A stretch of DNA of 64,000 nucleotides from Chromatiaceae bacterium (GTDB taxonomy: Bacteria; Pseudomonadota; Gammaproteobacteria; Chromatiales; Chromatiaceae): the NCBI GenBank assembly GCA_016714645.1, contig JADKCI010000004.1, positions 725,501-789,500 on the forward strand, in the 5' to 3' direction. The notes under the pieces are model-generated. The model was given only the letters and a program-made list of their open reading frames with translations, was not told the origin of the DNA and ran no database searches. A program made the position numbers and the translations under genes. This document shows positions 1-10,382 of the stretch, one piece after another (within the stretch, counting starts at the first letter, position 1; each line of letters opens with the position of its first letter).

Positions 1-1
1 C

Positions 2-431
<430 letters not shown>

Positions 432-457
<26 letters not shown>

Positions 458-3400
458 AAAGGGCCACGCGTCCTTGGACACCACCCCGGTTCGCGTGGTG
501 ATGTTGTCCCTGGACAGCCACCTCGCGAGTACGATCGAGCGCGCCCAGGCAGATCTGAGGACAGTCCTGCCTGGCTTGTCCATCAGCATGCATGCCGCCA
601 CCGACTGGAACGAGGACCCCGAGTCCCTGGTGCGCTGCCTGGCGGACATCAGCCGGGGCGATATCATCATGGTCACCATGCTGGTCATGGAGGAACACAT
701 CCTGCCGGTCTTGCCCACCCTCCAGGCCCGCCGTGATGCCTGCGACGCCATGGTGGTCTGCATGTCCGCCGCCGAGATGATGCGCCTCACCCGGATGGGC
801 GGCTTTCGCATGGACGGCACCGGTGGCGGTCCCATGGCCCTTCTAAGGCGGCTGCGGGGCAAGTCCAAACCCAACGAGAACAAGAACGCTGGCGCCCAGC
901 AGATGTCCATGCTGCGCCGTATCCCCAAGCTGCTGCGCTTCATCCCGGGCACGGCCCAGGACGTCCGCGCCTATTTCCTGACCCTGCAATACTGGTTGGC
1001 GGGTTCCGACGAGAATGTGGCCGCCCTGGTGACCTTCCTGATCGACCGCTACGCCGAGGGCCCGCGGCGCGGCTTGCGCGGCTTATTCAAGGTGCCGCCC
1101 CCCGTGGAGTATGCCGAGGTCGGCCTCTATCATCCGCGCCTTAGGGGCCGGGTCGGCGAGGATCTGGCCCGAGTGCCGATGCCGGCGCGTCCCGCCCGGG
1201 GCCGGGTGGGCCTTCTGCTGATGCGATCCTATGTCCTGGCGGGTAACACGGCCCATTACGACAGTGTGATCGAGGCCCTGGAGGGGCGCGGCCTGCAGGT
1301 CGTTCCCGCCTTCGCCAGCGGGCTCGATGCCCGACCCGCCATCGAGCGCTTCTTCATCCGTAATGGTAAGGCCCTGGTGGACGCCGTGGTCTCGCTCACC
1401 GGCTTTTCCCTGGTCGGGGGGCCCGCCTATAACGACAACCATGCCGCCCAGGAGGTCCTCGCCGGACTGGATGTGCCCTACATCACGGCCCTGGCAGTGG
1501 AATTCCAGACCCTGGAGCAGTGGCAGACCTCCGCTCAGGGGCTGATGCCGGTCGAGGCGACCATGATGGTCGCCATCCCCGAACTCGACGGCGCCACCGG
1601 GCCCCTCGTCTTCGGTGGCCGCTCCAACGCCGCCCTCCCCGAGCGGGCGCGGGACATGCAACCCCAGACCGAGCGCATCGAAGTCCTGGCGGAGCGGGTG
1701 GAACGGCTGGTCCGGTTGCGCCACACGCCGCGCTCCCAGCGCAAGATCGCCATGGTGCTGTTCAACTTCCCCCCCAACGCCGGCAATACGGGCACCGCCG
1801 CCTATCTCTCCGTCTTTGCCTCCCTCTTCAATACGCTGACGGAGTTGCGCGATGCCGGTTATGGAGTGGAGGTGCCGGAATCCGTGGACGTGCTGCGGGA
1901 GTCCATCATCAACGGCAACGCGGCGCGCTATGGTGCCCATGCCAATGTTCATGCCAGGGTGCGAACCGACGACCATGTGCGGCGCGAGACCTGGCTCAAG
2001 GAGATCGAGAAGCAGTGGGGCCCCGCCCCGGGCCGCCAGCAGACCGATGGCGCCTCCCTCTTCGTCTTGGGCCAGTCCTTTGGCAACGTCTTCGTCGGCG
2101 TCCAGCCGGCCTTCGGCTACGAAGGCGATCCCATGCGCCTCCAGTTCGAGAAAGGCTTCACCCCGACCCATGCCTTCTCCGCCTTTTACCGCTGGATCAG
2201 CGAGGAATTTGGCGCCCACGCCGTGCTGCACTTCGGCACCCATGGCGCCCTGGAGTTCATGCCCGGCAAGCAGGCAGGGCTCTGCGGGACCTGTTGGCCG
2301 GACCGTCTTATCGGGGCCCTGCCGAATTTTTACCTCTATGCCTCCAATAACCCCTCGGAGGGCATGATCGCCAAGCGCCGTTCCGCGGCGACCCTGGTCA
2401 GTTATCTGACCCCCCCCATCGCCCATGCGGGGCTCTATCGCGGTCTCATCGACCTCAAGGTGTCCCTGGAGCGCTTTCGGGGCCTGGCCCCGGAGAACCA
2501 GGACGAGCGCGGCCAACTCGCGGAGTTGATCCAAGCCCAGGCCGCGGAGATGGATTTGACCGCCGCCGAGCCCGCCTGGGGGCGGGAGGCCGAAGACTGC
2601 GTGGCCCGGCTCGCGGCGACGGTACTGGAACTCGAGTACACCCTGATTCCCCATGGGCTGCACGTGGTCGGCAAGCCGCCCTCGGCGGATCAGCGCGCCG
2701 ATATGTTGCTGGCGGTGGCGGAGGCGTCACATGACGTGCGTCCCGCCAAGCCCGCTATCGCGGCCCTGGTCGCCGGCCAGACGCCGGAGGCGGTCCTGGC
2801 CCTGGCGGGGCTGGCGCCCGAGGAGGCGAATCTCACCCTGTTCCGGGAGTTGGCGAACACCGATCGCCTCCTCGCCAAGGACACCGAGCTGCCGGGGATT
2901 GTCCATGCCCTGGATGGCTGCTATGTCCGCCCGGCCCCCGGCGGCGATCTGCTCCGTACCCCGGACATCCTGCCCACCGGGCGCAACCTCCATGGCTTCG
3001 ATCCCTTCCGCCTGCCCAGCGCCTTCGCGGTGCGTGATGGCGACGCCCAGGCGGCGCGCCTGCTGGAACGGCACCTGGCCGAGGGCAATAAGTTCCCGGA
3101 ATCCATTGCCCTGGTGCTCTGGGGCACGGACAACCTCAAGACCGAGGGCGGACCCATCGCCCAGGCCCTGGCCCTCATGGGTACGCGGCCCCGTTTTGAT
3201 AGCTATGGCCGCCTCGCCGGAGCCAGCCTCATTCCCCTCGAAGAGCTGGGACGCCCCCGGGTCGATGTGGTCATGACCCTGTCGGGCATTTTCCGCGACC
3301 TTCTGCCACTGCAAACCCGCATGTTAGCGGAGGCCGCCTATCTGGCCGCCGTCGCGGAGGAGCCCGAGGAGCGCAATTTCGTCCGCAAGCATGCCCTGGC

Positions 3401-4169
3401 CTACCAGGCGGCCAAGGGCTGCGACCTCGAAACCGCCGCCCTGCGGGTCTTCAGCAACGCGGATGGCGCCTATGGGGCCAACGTCAACTACCTGGTGGAC
3501 AGCAGTCGTTGGGGCGAGGAGGACGAGCTGGCCGAGACCTATACCCGCCGCAAGTGCTTTGCCTTTGGGCGGACGGGCAAGCTGATGCGCCAGCCCGAAC
3601 TGCTGTGCAGCGTGCTGTCCGATGTGCAACTCGCCTACCAGAATCTGGATTCCGTTGAACTCGGCGTCACCACCATCGACCACTATTTCGATACCCTGGG
3701 CGGCATCAGTCGCGCCGTGAGCCGCTCCAAGGGCGGCGACATCCCCGTCTATATTGGCGACCAGACCCGGGGTAACGGCGTGGTCCGCACCCTGGCCGAG
3801 CAGGTGGCCGTGGAGACCCGCACCCGCATGCTCAATCCCAAGTGGTACGAGGGCATGCTGGAGCATGGCTACGAGGGGGTGCGTCAGATCGAGGTCCACA
3901 TCACCAACACCATGGGCTGGTCGGCCACGACGGGGCAGGTCGCCCCCTGGGTCTATCAACGCCTGACCGAGACCTATGTCCTAGACGCCGAGATGCGCGA
4001 GCGTCTGGCCGCTCTCAACCCCACGGCATCCGCCAAGGTCGCCAGCCGGCTCATCGAGGCCCATGAGCGCCGTTACTGGACGCCGGACCCAGCCACCCTG
4101 GAGGCCCTGCGCCGGGCGGGTGAGGAGTTAGAGGATCGGCTTGAGGGCGTCCTGGAGGCGGCGGCGTGA
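432..4169 (+). CDS. bchH: Magnesium chelatase large subunit BchH
   Basis: BchH is the porphyrin-binding subunit of Mg-chelatase. It inserts Mg2+ into protoporphyrin IX together with the AAA+ subunits BchI and BchD (encoded near 32.5-35.3 kb) and hands Mg-protoporphyrin to BchM. The product is about 1245 aa, normal for the family, and is CobN/BchH-like throughout, with the typical segments LHFGTHGALEFMPGKQ, YASNNPSEG and ANVNYLVDSSRW. I chose ATG 432 because the protein from there begins MPKPILAAKKGHAS and quickly reaches the conserved start VVMLSLDSHL. It overlaps the end of bchB by 26 nt. The frame stays open upstream to 237, but that part lies over the Pro-Thr-coding region of bchB and is not family-like. 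The stop overlaps the bchL start. Confidence 0.95.
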
Positions 4170-5077
4170 TCGGCAGCGCCTCCCGGTTCCCGACCTGCCA
4201 GTCCGGCACCCCCTGTCCCGATGAGCTGGGGGTCGTGGACTTTGATTTCGATTGCACCGACGATGTTGGCGCCGCCAAGGTCTTCGCCGTCTATGGCAAG
4301 GGTGGCATTGGCAAAAGCACCACCTCCTCCAATCTGTCGGTGGCCTTTTCCAAGCTCGGCAAGCGGGTCCTGCAGATCGGCTGCGACCCCAAGCATGACT
4401 CTACATTTACCCTGACCAAGCGTCTCGTGCCCACGGTGATCGATGTCCTGGAGTCCGTGAACTTCCACCCGGAGGAGCTGAGGCCCGAGGATTACGTCTA
4501 CGCTGGCTACAACGGCGTTATGTGCGTCGAGGCCGGTGGTCCGCCCGCGGGCACGGGTTGCGGCGGCTATGTGGTCGGACAGACGGTCAAGCTCCTCAAG
4601 CAGCACTCGCTCCTGGAGGATACGGACGTGGTGATCTTCGACGTCCTCGGGGATGTGGTCTGCGGGGGGTTCGCGACCCCCCTCCAGCATGCCGAGCGCG
4701 CCATCATCGTCACCGCCAACGACTTCGATTCCATCTTCGCCATGAATCGCATCGCCAGCGCCATCCTCGCCAAGTCCCGGGATTACCGGGTTCGGCTGGC
4801 GGGCGTGGTGGCTAACCGCAGTGCCGCCACGGACGAGATCGATCGGTTCAATGATGCGGTGGGCCTGCGGCGGTTGGCCCATTTCCCGGATCTGGACGTC
4901 ATCCGGCGCAGCCGGCTCAAGAAGTCCACCCTCTTCGAGATGGACCCGACCCCGGAGGTGGAGTCCGCCCAGGCCGAGTACCTCCGGCTGGCCGAGATCC
5001 TGTGGGCCGGCACCGAGCCCCTGGACGTGGCGCCCATGCGCGACCGCGATATCTTTGACTTCCTGGGGTTTGACTGA
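4166..5077 (+). CDS. bchL: Light-independent protochlorophyllide reductase iron-sulfur ATP-binding protein BchL
   Basis: BchL is the NifH-like homodimeric Fe protein. It couples ATP hydrolysis to electron transfer from its bridging 4Fe-4S cluster to BchNB, giving chlorophyllide a. The product is 303 aa. The P-loop GKGGIGKST is at about residues 44-52, and the cluster cysteines are C132 (in AGTGCGG) and C166 (in DVVCGGF). The start is GTG 4166, overlapping the bchH stop as GTGA. The first 35 or so residues are a variable extension before the conserved AKVFAVYGKGG. The stop overlaps the bchM ATG, so translation is probably coupled. Confidence 0.96.
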   Translation: MIGSASRFPTCQSGTPCPDELGVVDFDFDCTDDVGAAKVFAVYGKGGIGKSTTSSNLSVAFSKLGKRVLQIGCDPKHDSTFTLTKRLVPTVIDVLESVNFHPEELRPEDYVYAGYNGVMCVEAGGPPAGTGCGGYVVGQTVKLLKQHSLLEDTDVVIFDVLGDVVCGGFATPLQHAERAIIVTANDFDSIFAMNRIASAILAKSRDYRVRLAGVVANRSAATDEIDRFNDAVGLRRLAHFPDLDVIRRSRLKKSTLFEMDPTPEVESAQAEYLRLAEILWAGTEPLDVAPMRDRDIFDFLGFD

Positions 5078-5778
5078 TGGCGGATAGCGGCTACCAACAA
5101 CGGCGGGGTCAAATTGAGACCTACTTCAACCGCACTGCGGCGGAGGCCTGGTCGCGGCTGACCTCCGATGCCCCCGTCAGCCGTATCCGCGCCACGGTGC
5201 GCGCCGGCCGGGATCGGATGCGGGACTTGCTATTGAACTGGCTGCCAGAGGACCTGTCCGGCAAGCGCCTGCTCGACGCGGGCTGCGGGACCGGCGCCCT
5301 GGCCGTCGAGGCGGCGCGGCGCGGCGCCCAGGTCGTGGCTATTGATGTGGCGCCGACCCTCATCGAACTGGCGCGCGAGCGCATCCCCCTGGACCTGGCG
5401 CCAGGGGCGGTGGAATTCCGGGTGGGGGACATGCTGGATCCCGCCCTGGGCGAATTCGACCACGTGGTCGCCATGGATTCCCTGATCCATTACCACACCC
5501 AGGATGTCCTGGCCGTGTTGAGCGGCATCGGGTTGCGTACCCGGGGGTCCATCCTCTTTACCTTCGCGCCCAAGACCCCCAGCCTGACCCTGATGCACGC
5601 GGTTGGGCGCTTCTTCCCGCGCGGTGACCGGGCCCCGGCCATCGAGCCGGTCGGAGAGGCGGACCTCCAGCGCCGCATCGCGGCGGAACCGGTATTTGCC
5701 GGCTGGCGCCTGGGTCGCTGCGAACGCGTCGTCAGCGGCTTTTATACCTCCCAAGCCCTGGAACTGGCGCGCCGATGA
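5077..5778 (+). CDS. bchM: Magnesium-protoporphyrin IX O-methyltransferase BchM
   Basis: BchM transfers a methyl group from S-adenosylmethionine to the C13 propionate of Mg-protoporphyrin IX, the step right after Mg-chelatase. The product is 233 aa. It has a Rossmann-type SAM site, LLDAGCGTGALAVEAARRGA at about residues 64-83, with acidic motif VVAIDVAP just after. The C-terminal motif FYTSQALELAR is typical of BchM/ChlM. Start ATG 5077 shares bases with the bchL stop (TGATG). The stop overlaps lhaA by 4 nt (ATGA). Confidence 0.95.
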   Translation: MADSGYQQRRGQIETYFNRTAAEAWSRLTSDAPVSRIRATVRAGRDRMRDLLLNWLPEDLSGKRLLDAGCGTGALAVEAARRGAQVVAIDVAPTLIELARERIPLDLAPGAVEFRVGDMLDPALGEFDHVVAMDSLIHYHTQDVLAVLSGIGLRTRGSILFTFAPKTPSLTLMHAVGRFFPRGDRAPAIEPVGEADLQRRIAAEPVFAGWRLGRCERVVSGFYTSQALELARR

Positions 5779-7208
5779 GGGCCCAGACCCACGATCTGAT
5801 CCAGACCTGGATGCGGCTCGGTCCCCGGCTGCTGCCCTTTGCGGACGCCGCCACGGCGGAGTTGCCCCTGCGCCGGCTGCTGCGGCTCGCCCTCTTCCAG
5901 GTCTCCGTGGGCATGGCCGTGGTCCTGCTCACCGGCACCCTCAACCGGGTGGCCGTCGTGGAACTCGGGGTCCCGGCCTGGTTGGTCTCGATCATGGTCT
6001 CCTTGCCCCTCCTCTTTGCCCCCTTCAGGGCCTTGGTGGGCTATCGCTCCGATACCCACAGATCCGCCCTGGGCTGGCGCCGGGTACCTTACATCTGGTT
6101 GGGCACCATGCTCCAGTTTGGTGGCCTGGCCATCATGCCCTTCGCCTTGCTGATCCTGTCCGGCGACAGCCATGGCCCGGCATTCCTGGGGCCCCTCGGG
6201 GCCGGGCTCGCCTTTCTGCTGGTGGGGGCCGGATTGCACATCACCCAGACGGCGGGTCTGGCCCTGGCGACGGACCTGGCGCCGGCCGAATCCCGACCCC
6301 GGGTGGTGGCGCTCCTCTATGTGATGCTGTTGCTGGGCATGGTGGGCAGTGCCACGGTCTTTGGGCTGTTACTGGATGATTTCAGCCAATTGCGGCTCAT
6401 CCAAATCATCCAGGGCGCCGCGGCGCTGACGATGATGCTCAACCTCGTGGCCCTCTGGAAGCAGGAGGCCCGCGAGCCCGGTCGTACCCGGGGGCTGGCC
6501 AGGGGCCAGGATTTTGGCCAGGTCTGGCGGGACTATGTGCAGGGGGGGCGCACGAGGCGGATGTTGGTGGCCCTGGGCCTGGGTACCGCTGGCTTCAGCA
6601 TGCAGGACATTCTCCTGGAGCCCTACGGCGGCCAGATTTTGGGGCTGACGGTCGGGGCCACCACCGCGCTCACCGCCCTGCTCGCCGGCGGGACGCTCCT
6701 GGCTTTTGCCCTGGCCGCCAGACACCTGGGCCGGGGGGGGGACCCCTATCGCCTGTCCGCCATCGGCGCCCTCATCGGTGTTGTCGCTTTTACCCTGGTG
6801 ATCTTCGCCGCGCCCCTGGCCTCCGCGCTGCTCTTTCGCACCGGCGCCTTCCTTATCGGTTTCGGTGGCGGTCTCTTCGCGGTGGGCACCTTGACCGCGG
6901 CTATGGATCAGGCGGCGGAGGGCTATCACGGCCTCGCTCTGGGAGCCTGGGGCGCCGTGCAGGCCACCGCCGCTGGCCTTGCCATCGCATTGGGCGGCGT
7001 GCTCCGCGACCTGGTCGCGGGATTCGCCGAGCAGGGGCTGCTGGGTGTCGCGCTTAACAGCCCGGCAACCGGCTATGGCGTAGTCTATCATTTGGAAATT
7101 GGACTGCTTTTCGCGACCCTGGTCGCAATTGGACCGCTCGTGGGCACCCGCCAGCGGCCCGTGACATCGATGTCAGCGCGTTTCGGCCTAGCCGATTTTC
7201 CCGGCTAG
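5775..7208 (+). CDS. lhaA: LhaA, PucC-family light-harvesting complex 1 assembly / bacteriochlorophyll delivery protein
   Basis: This 477-residue polytopic membrane protein belongs to the PucC/LhaA branch of the major facilitator superfamily. Family members sit next to puhA in purple bacteria, assist LH1 assembly and may deliver bacteriochlorophyll. Visible features are about twelve hydrophobic segments, an early basic loop typical of the family (LVGYRSDTHRSALGWRRVPY, about residues 90-109) and QDILLEPYGGQILG about 60% along. The length equals the classical Rhodobacter orf477. The start overlaps bchM (ATGA). There is a 24-nt gap to puhA with a strong ribosome-binding site. The transport activity is inferred from the family. 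Confidence 0.92.
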   Translation: MRAQTHDLIQTWMRLGPRLLPFADAATAELPLRRLLRLALFQVSVGMAVVLLTGTLNRVAVVELGVPAWLVSIMVSLPLLFAPFRALVGYRSDTHRSALGWRRVPYIWLGTMLQFGGLAIMPFALLILSGDSHGPAFLGPLGAGLAFLLVGAGLHITQTAGLALATDLAPAESRPRVVALLYVMLLLGMVGSATVFGLLLDDFSQLRLIQIIQGAAALTMMLNLVALWKQEAREPGRTRGLARGQDFGQVWRDYVQGGRTRRMLVALGLGTAGFSMQDILLEPYGGQILGLTVGATTALTALLAGGTLLAFALAARHLGRGGDPYRLSAIGALIGVVAFTLVIFAAPLASALLFRTGAFLIGFGGGLFAVGTLTAAMDQAAEGYHGLALGAWGAVQATAAGLAIALGGVLRDLVAGFAEQGLLGVALNSPATGYGVVYHLEIGLLFATLVAIGPLVGTRQRPVTSMSARFGLADFPG

Positions 7209-7232
7209 TAACTTGCAACTGGAGGAACCCTC

Positions 7233-8036
7233 ATGTACACCGGCGCTTTAACCAGCCATCTTGACGTTGCCCAGATCGTCTTGTACGCCTTCTGGCTCTT
7301 TTTCGCGGGGCTTATCATCTATCTTCGCCGCGAGGATAAGCGGGAAGGCTATCCTCTGGAGTCGGACCGCTCCCAGATCAAGGTCGTTGGCTTCCCGTCC
7401 ATGCCCGAGCCCAAGACCTTCCTCCTGCCCCATGGTGGTGGTATCCGTACGGCGCCGAGACAAGAAGCCCGCGAGATCGTCAACGCTACTCCGGTCGAGC
7501 CCTGGCCCGGCGCGCCCCTGCAGCCCAATGGCGATCCCATGCTGGCTGCCGTGGGCCCTGGTGCCTCCCCGGATCGCGCCGATGTGCCGGATCTGACCCT
7601 CGAAGGCATGCCCAAGATTATCCCGATGCGGGTGGCGCAGGAGTTCTCGGTCGCTCCGCGGGACGTGGACCCGCGCGGCCTGCCCGTTGTGGGCGCCGAT
7701 GGCGAGGTGGGTGGCATCGTCAAGGATATCTGGGTCGATCTCTCGGAGCCTCAGATCCGCTACCTCGAGGTGACGCTGGCCGCCGCCGAGGAAGATGCCC
7801 TGGCGAACGAACAGCCCGCCCTGATCCAGGAGGTGCTGCTACCCATGAACTTCGTGCGGGTAAACCGTAAGGAGCGTCAGATCAAGGTCGCCTCCATCTT
7901 GGGCCGGCACTTTGCCCATGTGCCCCGCTTGTCCAACCCAGAGCAGATTACGCTGCGCGAGGAAGACAAGATCTGCGCCTATTATGCGGGAGGTACCCTC
8001 TACGCCAAGGCCGAGCGCTCCGAGCCCCTGTTTTGA
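7233..8036 (+). CDS. puhA: Photosynthetic reaction centre H subunit PuhA
   Basis: PuhA caps the cytoplasmic face of the reaction centre and shapes proton entry to the secondary quinone. The product is 267 aa. It has one transmembrane helix (about residues 12-31, IVLYAFWLFFAGLIIYL) and then a large cytoplasmic PRC-barrel domain, with GLPVVGADGEVGGIVKDIWV about two thirds along. Start ATG 7233 is preceded by GGAGG near 7221-7225, the clearest ribosome-binding site in this block, which fits a highly expressed structural protein. puhB follows with essentially no gap. Confidence 0.96.
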   Translation: MYTGALTSHLDVAQIVLYAFWLFFAGLIIYLRREDKREGYPLESDRSQIKVVGFPSMPEPKTFLLPHGGGIRTAPRQEAREIVNATPVEPWPGAPLQPNGDPMLAAVGPGASPDRADVPDLTLEGMPKIIPMRVAQEFSVAPRDVDPRGLPVVGADGEVGGIVKDIWVDLSEPQIRYLEVTLAAAEEDALANEQPALIQEVLLPMNFVRVNRKERQIKVASILGRHFAHVPRLSNPEQITLREEDKICAYYAGGTLYAKAERSEPLF

Positions 8037-8044
8037 ACCCGGCC

Positions 8045-8716
8045 GTGAACGAGTACGACCAAGAGCCGATTCCTGGTCTGCCGGAGATCCCTCCCGAAGG
8101 GGAGAGGATCCTCTGGCAGGGCGCGCCAGGCTGGATGGGCCTGGCGCGACGCGCCTTCCATGTGCGTAAGGTGGTCATCTATTTTGCGGTGATCTTCGTC
8201 TGGTTTCTGGCTACCAAGCTCCTGGCGGGGGAATCCCTGGTCCAGGGGGTGGTGCTGGGAAGCTGGCTGCTGGCCCTGGCCTTGGTGGCGATCGGACTAC
8301 TGCTGCTGCTGGCCTGGGCCAATAGTCGCGCCACCCTCTACACCCTGACCAACCGGCGCGTGGTCATGCGCTTTGGGGTTGCCGTATCCATGACCATTAA
8401 CATTCCCTTCACCCAGATCGGGTCCGCTGGGTTGCGCCGGTATGAGGATGGGACGGGGGACATCACCCTATCCCTGGCCGGGCGGCAGCGTGTCTCCTAC
8501 CTGGTGCTCTGGCCGCATGTGCGGCCCTGGCGCTTTGGCCAGGTAGAGCCCATGTTACGGGTGGTACCGGATGCCGCCCGCGTGGCCGATATCCTCTCGG
8601 GTGCCTTGAAAGCCTTGACGACCCCTGGGGCCGAGGTGGCCCCGGTGGCCAGCCCCATCAAGGGAGGAGGGGCCGACCCTTCGGCACCGGATCTGTCCGC
8701 GGTAACTTCCGCATGA
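8045..8716 (+). CDS. puhB: PuhB, photosynthetic reaction centre / LH1 assembly protein
   Basis: PuhB is a membrane protein with a bacterial PH-like domain that promotes reaction-centre and LH1 assembly in purple bacteria. The protein (about 223 aa) starts with a cytoplasmic stretch containing the family motif PGLPEIPPEGERILWQG. Two hydrophobic helices follow, roughly residues 40-60 and 70-95, then the PH-like region with RRVVMRFGVAVSMTINIPF. I prefer GTG 8045 (MNEYDQEP...) because the motif lies about ten residues from the start in the family. A TTG at 8033 overlapping the puhA stop is the alternative. The last 25 residues are low-complexity. Confidence 0.9.
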   Translation: MNEYDQEPIPGLPEIPPEGERILWQGAPGWMGLARRAFHVRKVVIYFAVIFVWFLATKLLAGESLVQGVVLGSWLLALALVAIGLLLLLAWANSRATLYTLTNRRVVMRFGVAVSMTINIPFTQIGSAGLRRYEDGTGDITLSLAGRQRVSYLVLWPHVRPWRFGQVEPMLRVVPDAARVADILSGALKALTTPGAEVAPVASPIKGGGADPSAPDLSAVTSA

Positions 8717-8744
8717 AACCTTTTTGGAGACGGAGCATGGCGGC

Positions 8745-9206
8745 GTGAGTGAATCCCTGAACCAACAGCCCTTTCCCCGTGGTGCCCTGATCGGCGCGGC
8801 GGCCCTGATTGGCTTTTCCCTCTTGGCGGTCACCCTGGCCCGGCTTGTTGGATTGGAAAGGGGCGGGGAGCCCCTGGCCCCCGTCGTTGAATCCCGGGAA
8901 CTGCGCTTCGCGGACCGTGGAGATGGCGCGGTTCTGGTTTATGAGGGTCAGGGCGACGAGGTCGTGGACCTGGTGCCACCCGGCAGCGGCGGCTTTGTGC
9001 GGGGTGTGCTCCGCGCCCTGGCGAGGGAACGTCGCAGTCATGGGGATCAGGAGGCAGCCGTGCCTTTTCGGCTTAGCCGGCTCGCCGATGGTCGAGTCAC
9101 CCTGGAAGACCTCTCGACGGGGCGACTCATCGATCTCAGGGCCTTCGGACCCACCAACGAAGAGGCCTTTACACGGCTATTGGATGACGGGGAACCTGCC
9201 CCATGA
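8745..9206 (+). CDS. puhC: PuhC, photosynthetic complex assembly protein
   Basis: PuhC is a single-span membrane protein needed for normal reaction-centre/LH1 levels. The product is about 153 aa. One hydrophobic helix lies near residues 13-33 (ALIGAAALIGFSLLAVTLA), followed by a soluble domain with ELRFADRGDGAVLVYEG and a conserved-type segment FVRGVLRALARERR. I chose GTG 8745 because a GGAG at 8732-8735 lies nine bases upstream. The frame is also open from TTG 8724. Assignment leans on gene order (puhA-puhB-puhC) as well as on sequence. Confidence 0.85.
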   Translation: MSESLNQQPFPRGALIGAAALIGFSLLAVTLARLVGLERGGEPLAPVVESRELRFADRGDGAVLVYEGQGDEVVDLVPPGSGGFVRGVLRALARERRSHGDQEAAVPFRLSRLADGRVTLEDLSTGRLIDLRAFGPTNEEAFTRLLDDGEPAP

Positions 9207-9255
9207 GGTCTGCCGCTCCCCTTGGTCATCCGGCCTTGCCTAAGAGCAAGCGCCG

Positions 9256-10170
9256 ATGATCGATTATGTGATTCCCGTTTTATACACCCTCTTCGTCTGG
9301 TGGCTGACCACGGGTGTCCTGCTGTATTTACACCGCCTGCCGGCGCGGACCTACCGCCGGAGCATGCTGGGTATGATGGTGATCGCGGGGGCCGCCCTCT
9401 TCGGCCATGCCCTTGCCAGCTTGGGGACCGAGCCCAGTGACGCCTACCTCGCCTTTTCCTGCGCCCTGGTCCTGTGGGGGTGGCTGGAGTTGGGTTATTT
9501 CACGGGATTCCTGGTGGGGCCCCATTGCGATCCCTGCCCCGAGGGCTGTAGCGGTAGGCGCCGGTTTTGGCTGGCGATGCGTACCGGCCTCTACCTGGAG
9601 ATCGGCATTATCGTCACCGCCGCCGTGCTGGTGGTCGCCGCCTGGGAGGCGCCAAATCAGGTGGGCGTATGGAGTTTCCTGGTGTTGTGGTTGATGCGAT
9701 TAAGCGCCAAGCTCAACCTCTTCCTCGGAGTCCCGAACCTCCACGACCATTGGTTGCCCGAGCATATGCGGTTCCTTTCGACCTATATGATCCGGCGTCC
9801 CATGAATCTCCTCTTCCCCCTCTCCATCACCGCCGCGACCCTGGTTCTGGGACTTTTGGTCCAGATCGCATCCCAGCCGGAGATGGGGAATTTCCAGCGG
9901 ATTGGGCTCATGCTGGTATCTACCCTCCTGGCGTTGGGCATCCTGGAACACTGGTTCCTGGTGCTGCCCTTCTCCGAGGAGGTGATCTGGCGCTGGGCCA
10001 TGAAGGGCAAGCAACCAGGCACGTTGGCGAATGGGCTACCGGTCCCGGCACCCATCGAGGCCGGGTCGGGATGCGATGCCCGCTTCCTGAAGTCCGGGCC
10101 CGAATGTTCATCCTGCCCGAGTCCGGTGATCATCCCGGAACCCGCGCCCAAGGGTTGCGCTGGCCCATGA
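9256..10170 (+). CDS. puhE: PuhE-type photosynthetic complex assembly protein (DUF3623) with Cys/Pro-rich tail
   Basis: This polytopic membrane protein, found in puh operons, affects reaction-centre and bacteriochlorophyll levels. The product is 304 aa with about seven hydrophobic segments. Family-typical motifs are VLYTLFVWWLTTG at the N terminus, CPEGCSGRRRF near residue 95, a segment ending SAKLNLFLGVPNL near residue 160, LPEHMRFLSTYMIRRPMNLL and EHWFLVLPF near residue 235. After the normal family end (WRWAMKGKQ) there is a further tail of about 50 residues with four cysteines and many prolines. It starts at ATG 9256, about 50 nt after puhC. Confidence 0.85.
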   Translation: MIDYVIPVLYTLFVWWLTTGVLLYLHRLPARTYRRSMLGMMVIAGAALFGHALASLGTEPSDAYLAFSCALVLWGWLELGYFTGFLVGPHCDPCPEGCSGRRRFWLAMRTGLYLEIGIIVTAAVLVVAAWEAPNQVGVWSFLVLWLMRLSAKLNLFLGVPNLHDHWLPEHMRFLSTYMIRRPMNLLFPLSITAATLVLGLLVQIASQPEMGNFQRIGLMLVSTLLALGILEHWFLVLPFSEEVIWRWAMKGKQPGTLANGLPVPAPIEAGSGCDARFLKSGPECSSCPSPVIIPEPAPKGCAGP

Positions 10171-10257
10171 TCCTCAGGTTTTCCGCGGTTAATGGGGCGC
10201 TACCCGTAACGAGATCGACTCGGGAGCGCGATAAAATTGATACTTGAGGCCCCGCGC

Positions 10258-10368
10258 ATGAATAGCATCATGACCCAACACCAGTACCCCTCGGCCCGCG
10301 CCGAGATCGATTGCCAGTGGCTCCCCCGGGTGGTCGCCAACCTGGTTGGCGCCTTGACTTATGGATGA
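10258..10368 (+). CDS. Possible 36-residue ORF of unknown function between puhE and the HemN-like gene
   Basis: A short frame from ATG 10258 to TGA 10366 reads MNSIMTQHQYPSARAEIDCQ, then WLPRVVANLVGALTYG. I do not recognise it. It lies in the 212-nt gap between puhE and the radical SAM gene and ends just before that gene's start region. No strong ribosome-binding site is visible (GAGGCC about 10 nt upstream is weak). It could be a leader peptide, a gene remnant or chance. The rest of the gap shows no recognisable promoter; in particular I found no TGT-N12-ACA (PpsR/CrtJ-type) site. Confidence 0.25.
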   Translation: MNSIMTQHQYPSARAEIDCQWLPRVVANLVGALTYG

Positions 10369-10382
10369 TCGGATTTAGTTCA

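Noticed and set aside
1083..2663. Long - strand open frame over bchH
   Set aside because: Antisense shadow; the + strand BchH reading is unambiguous.
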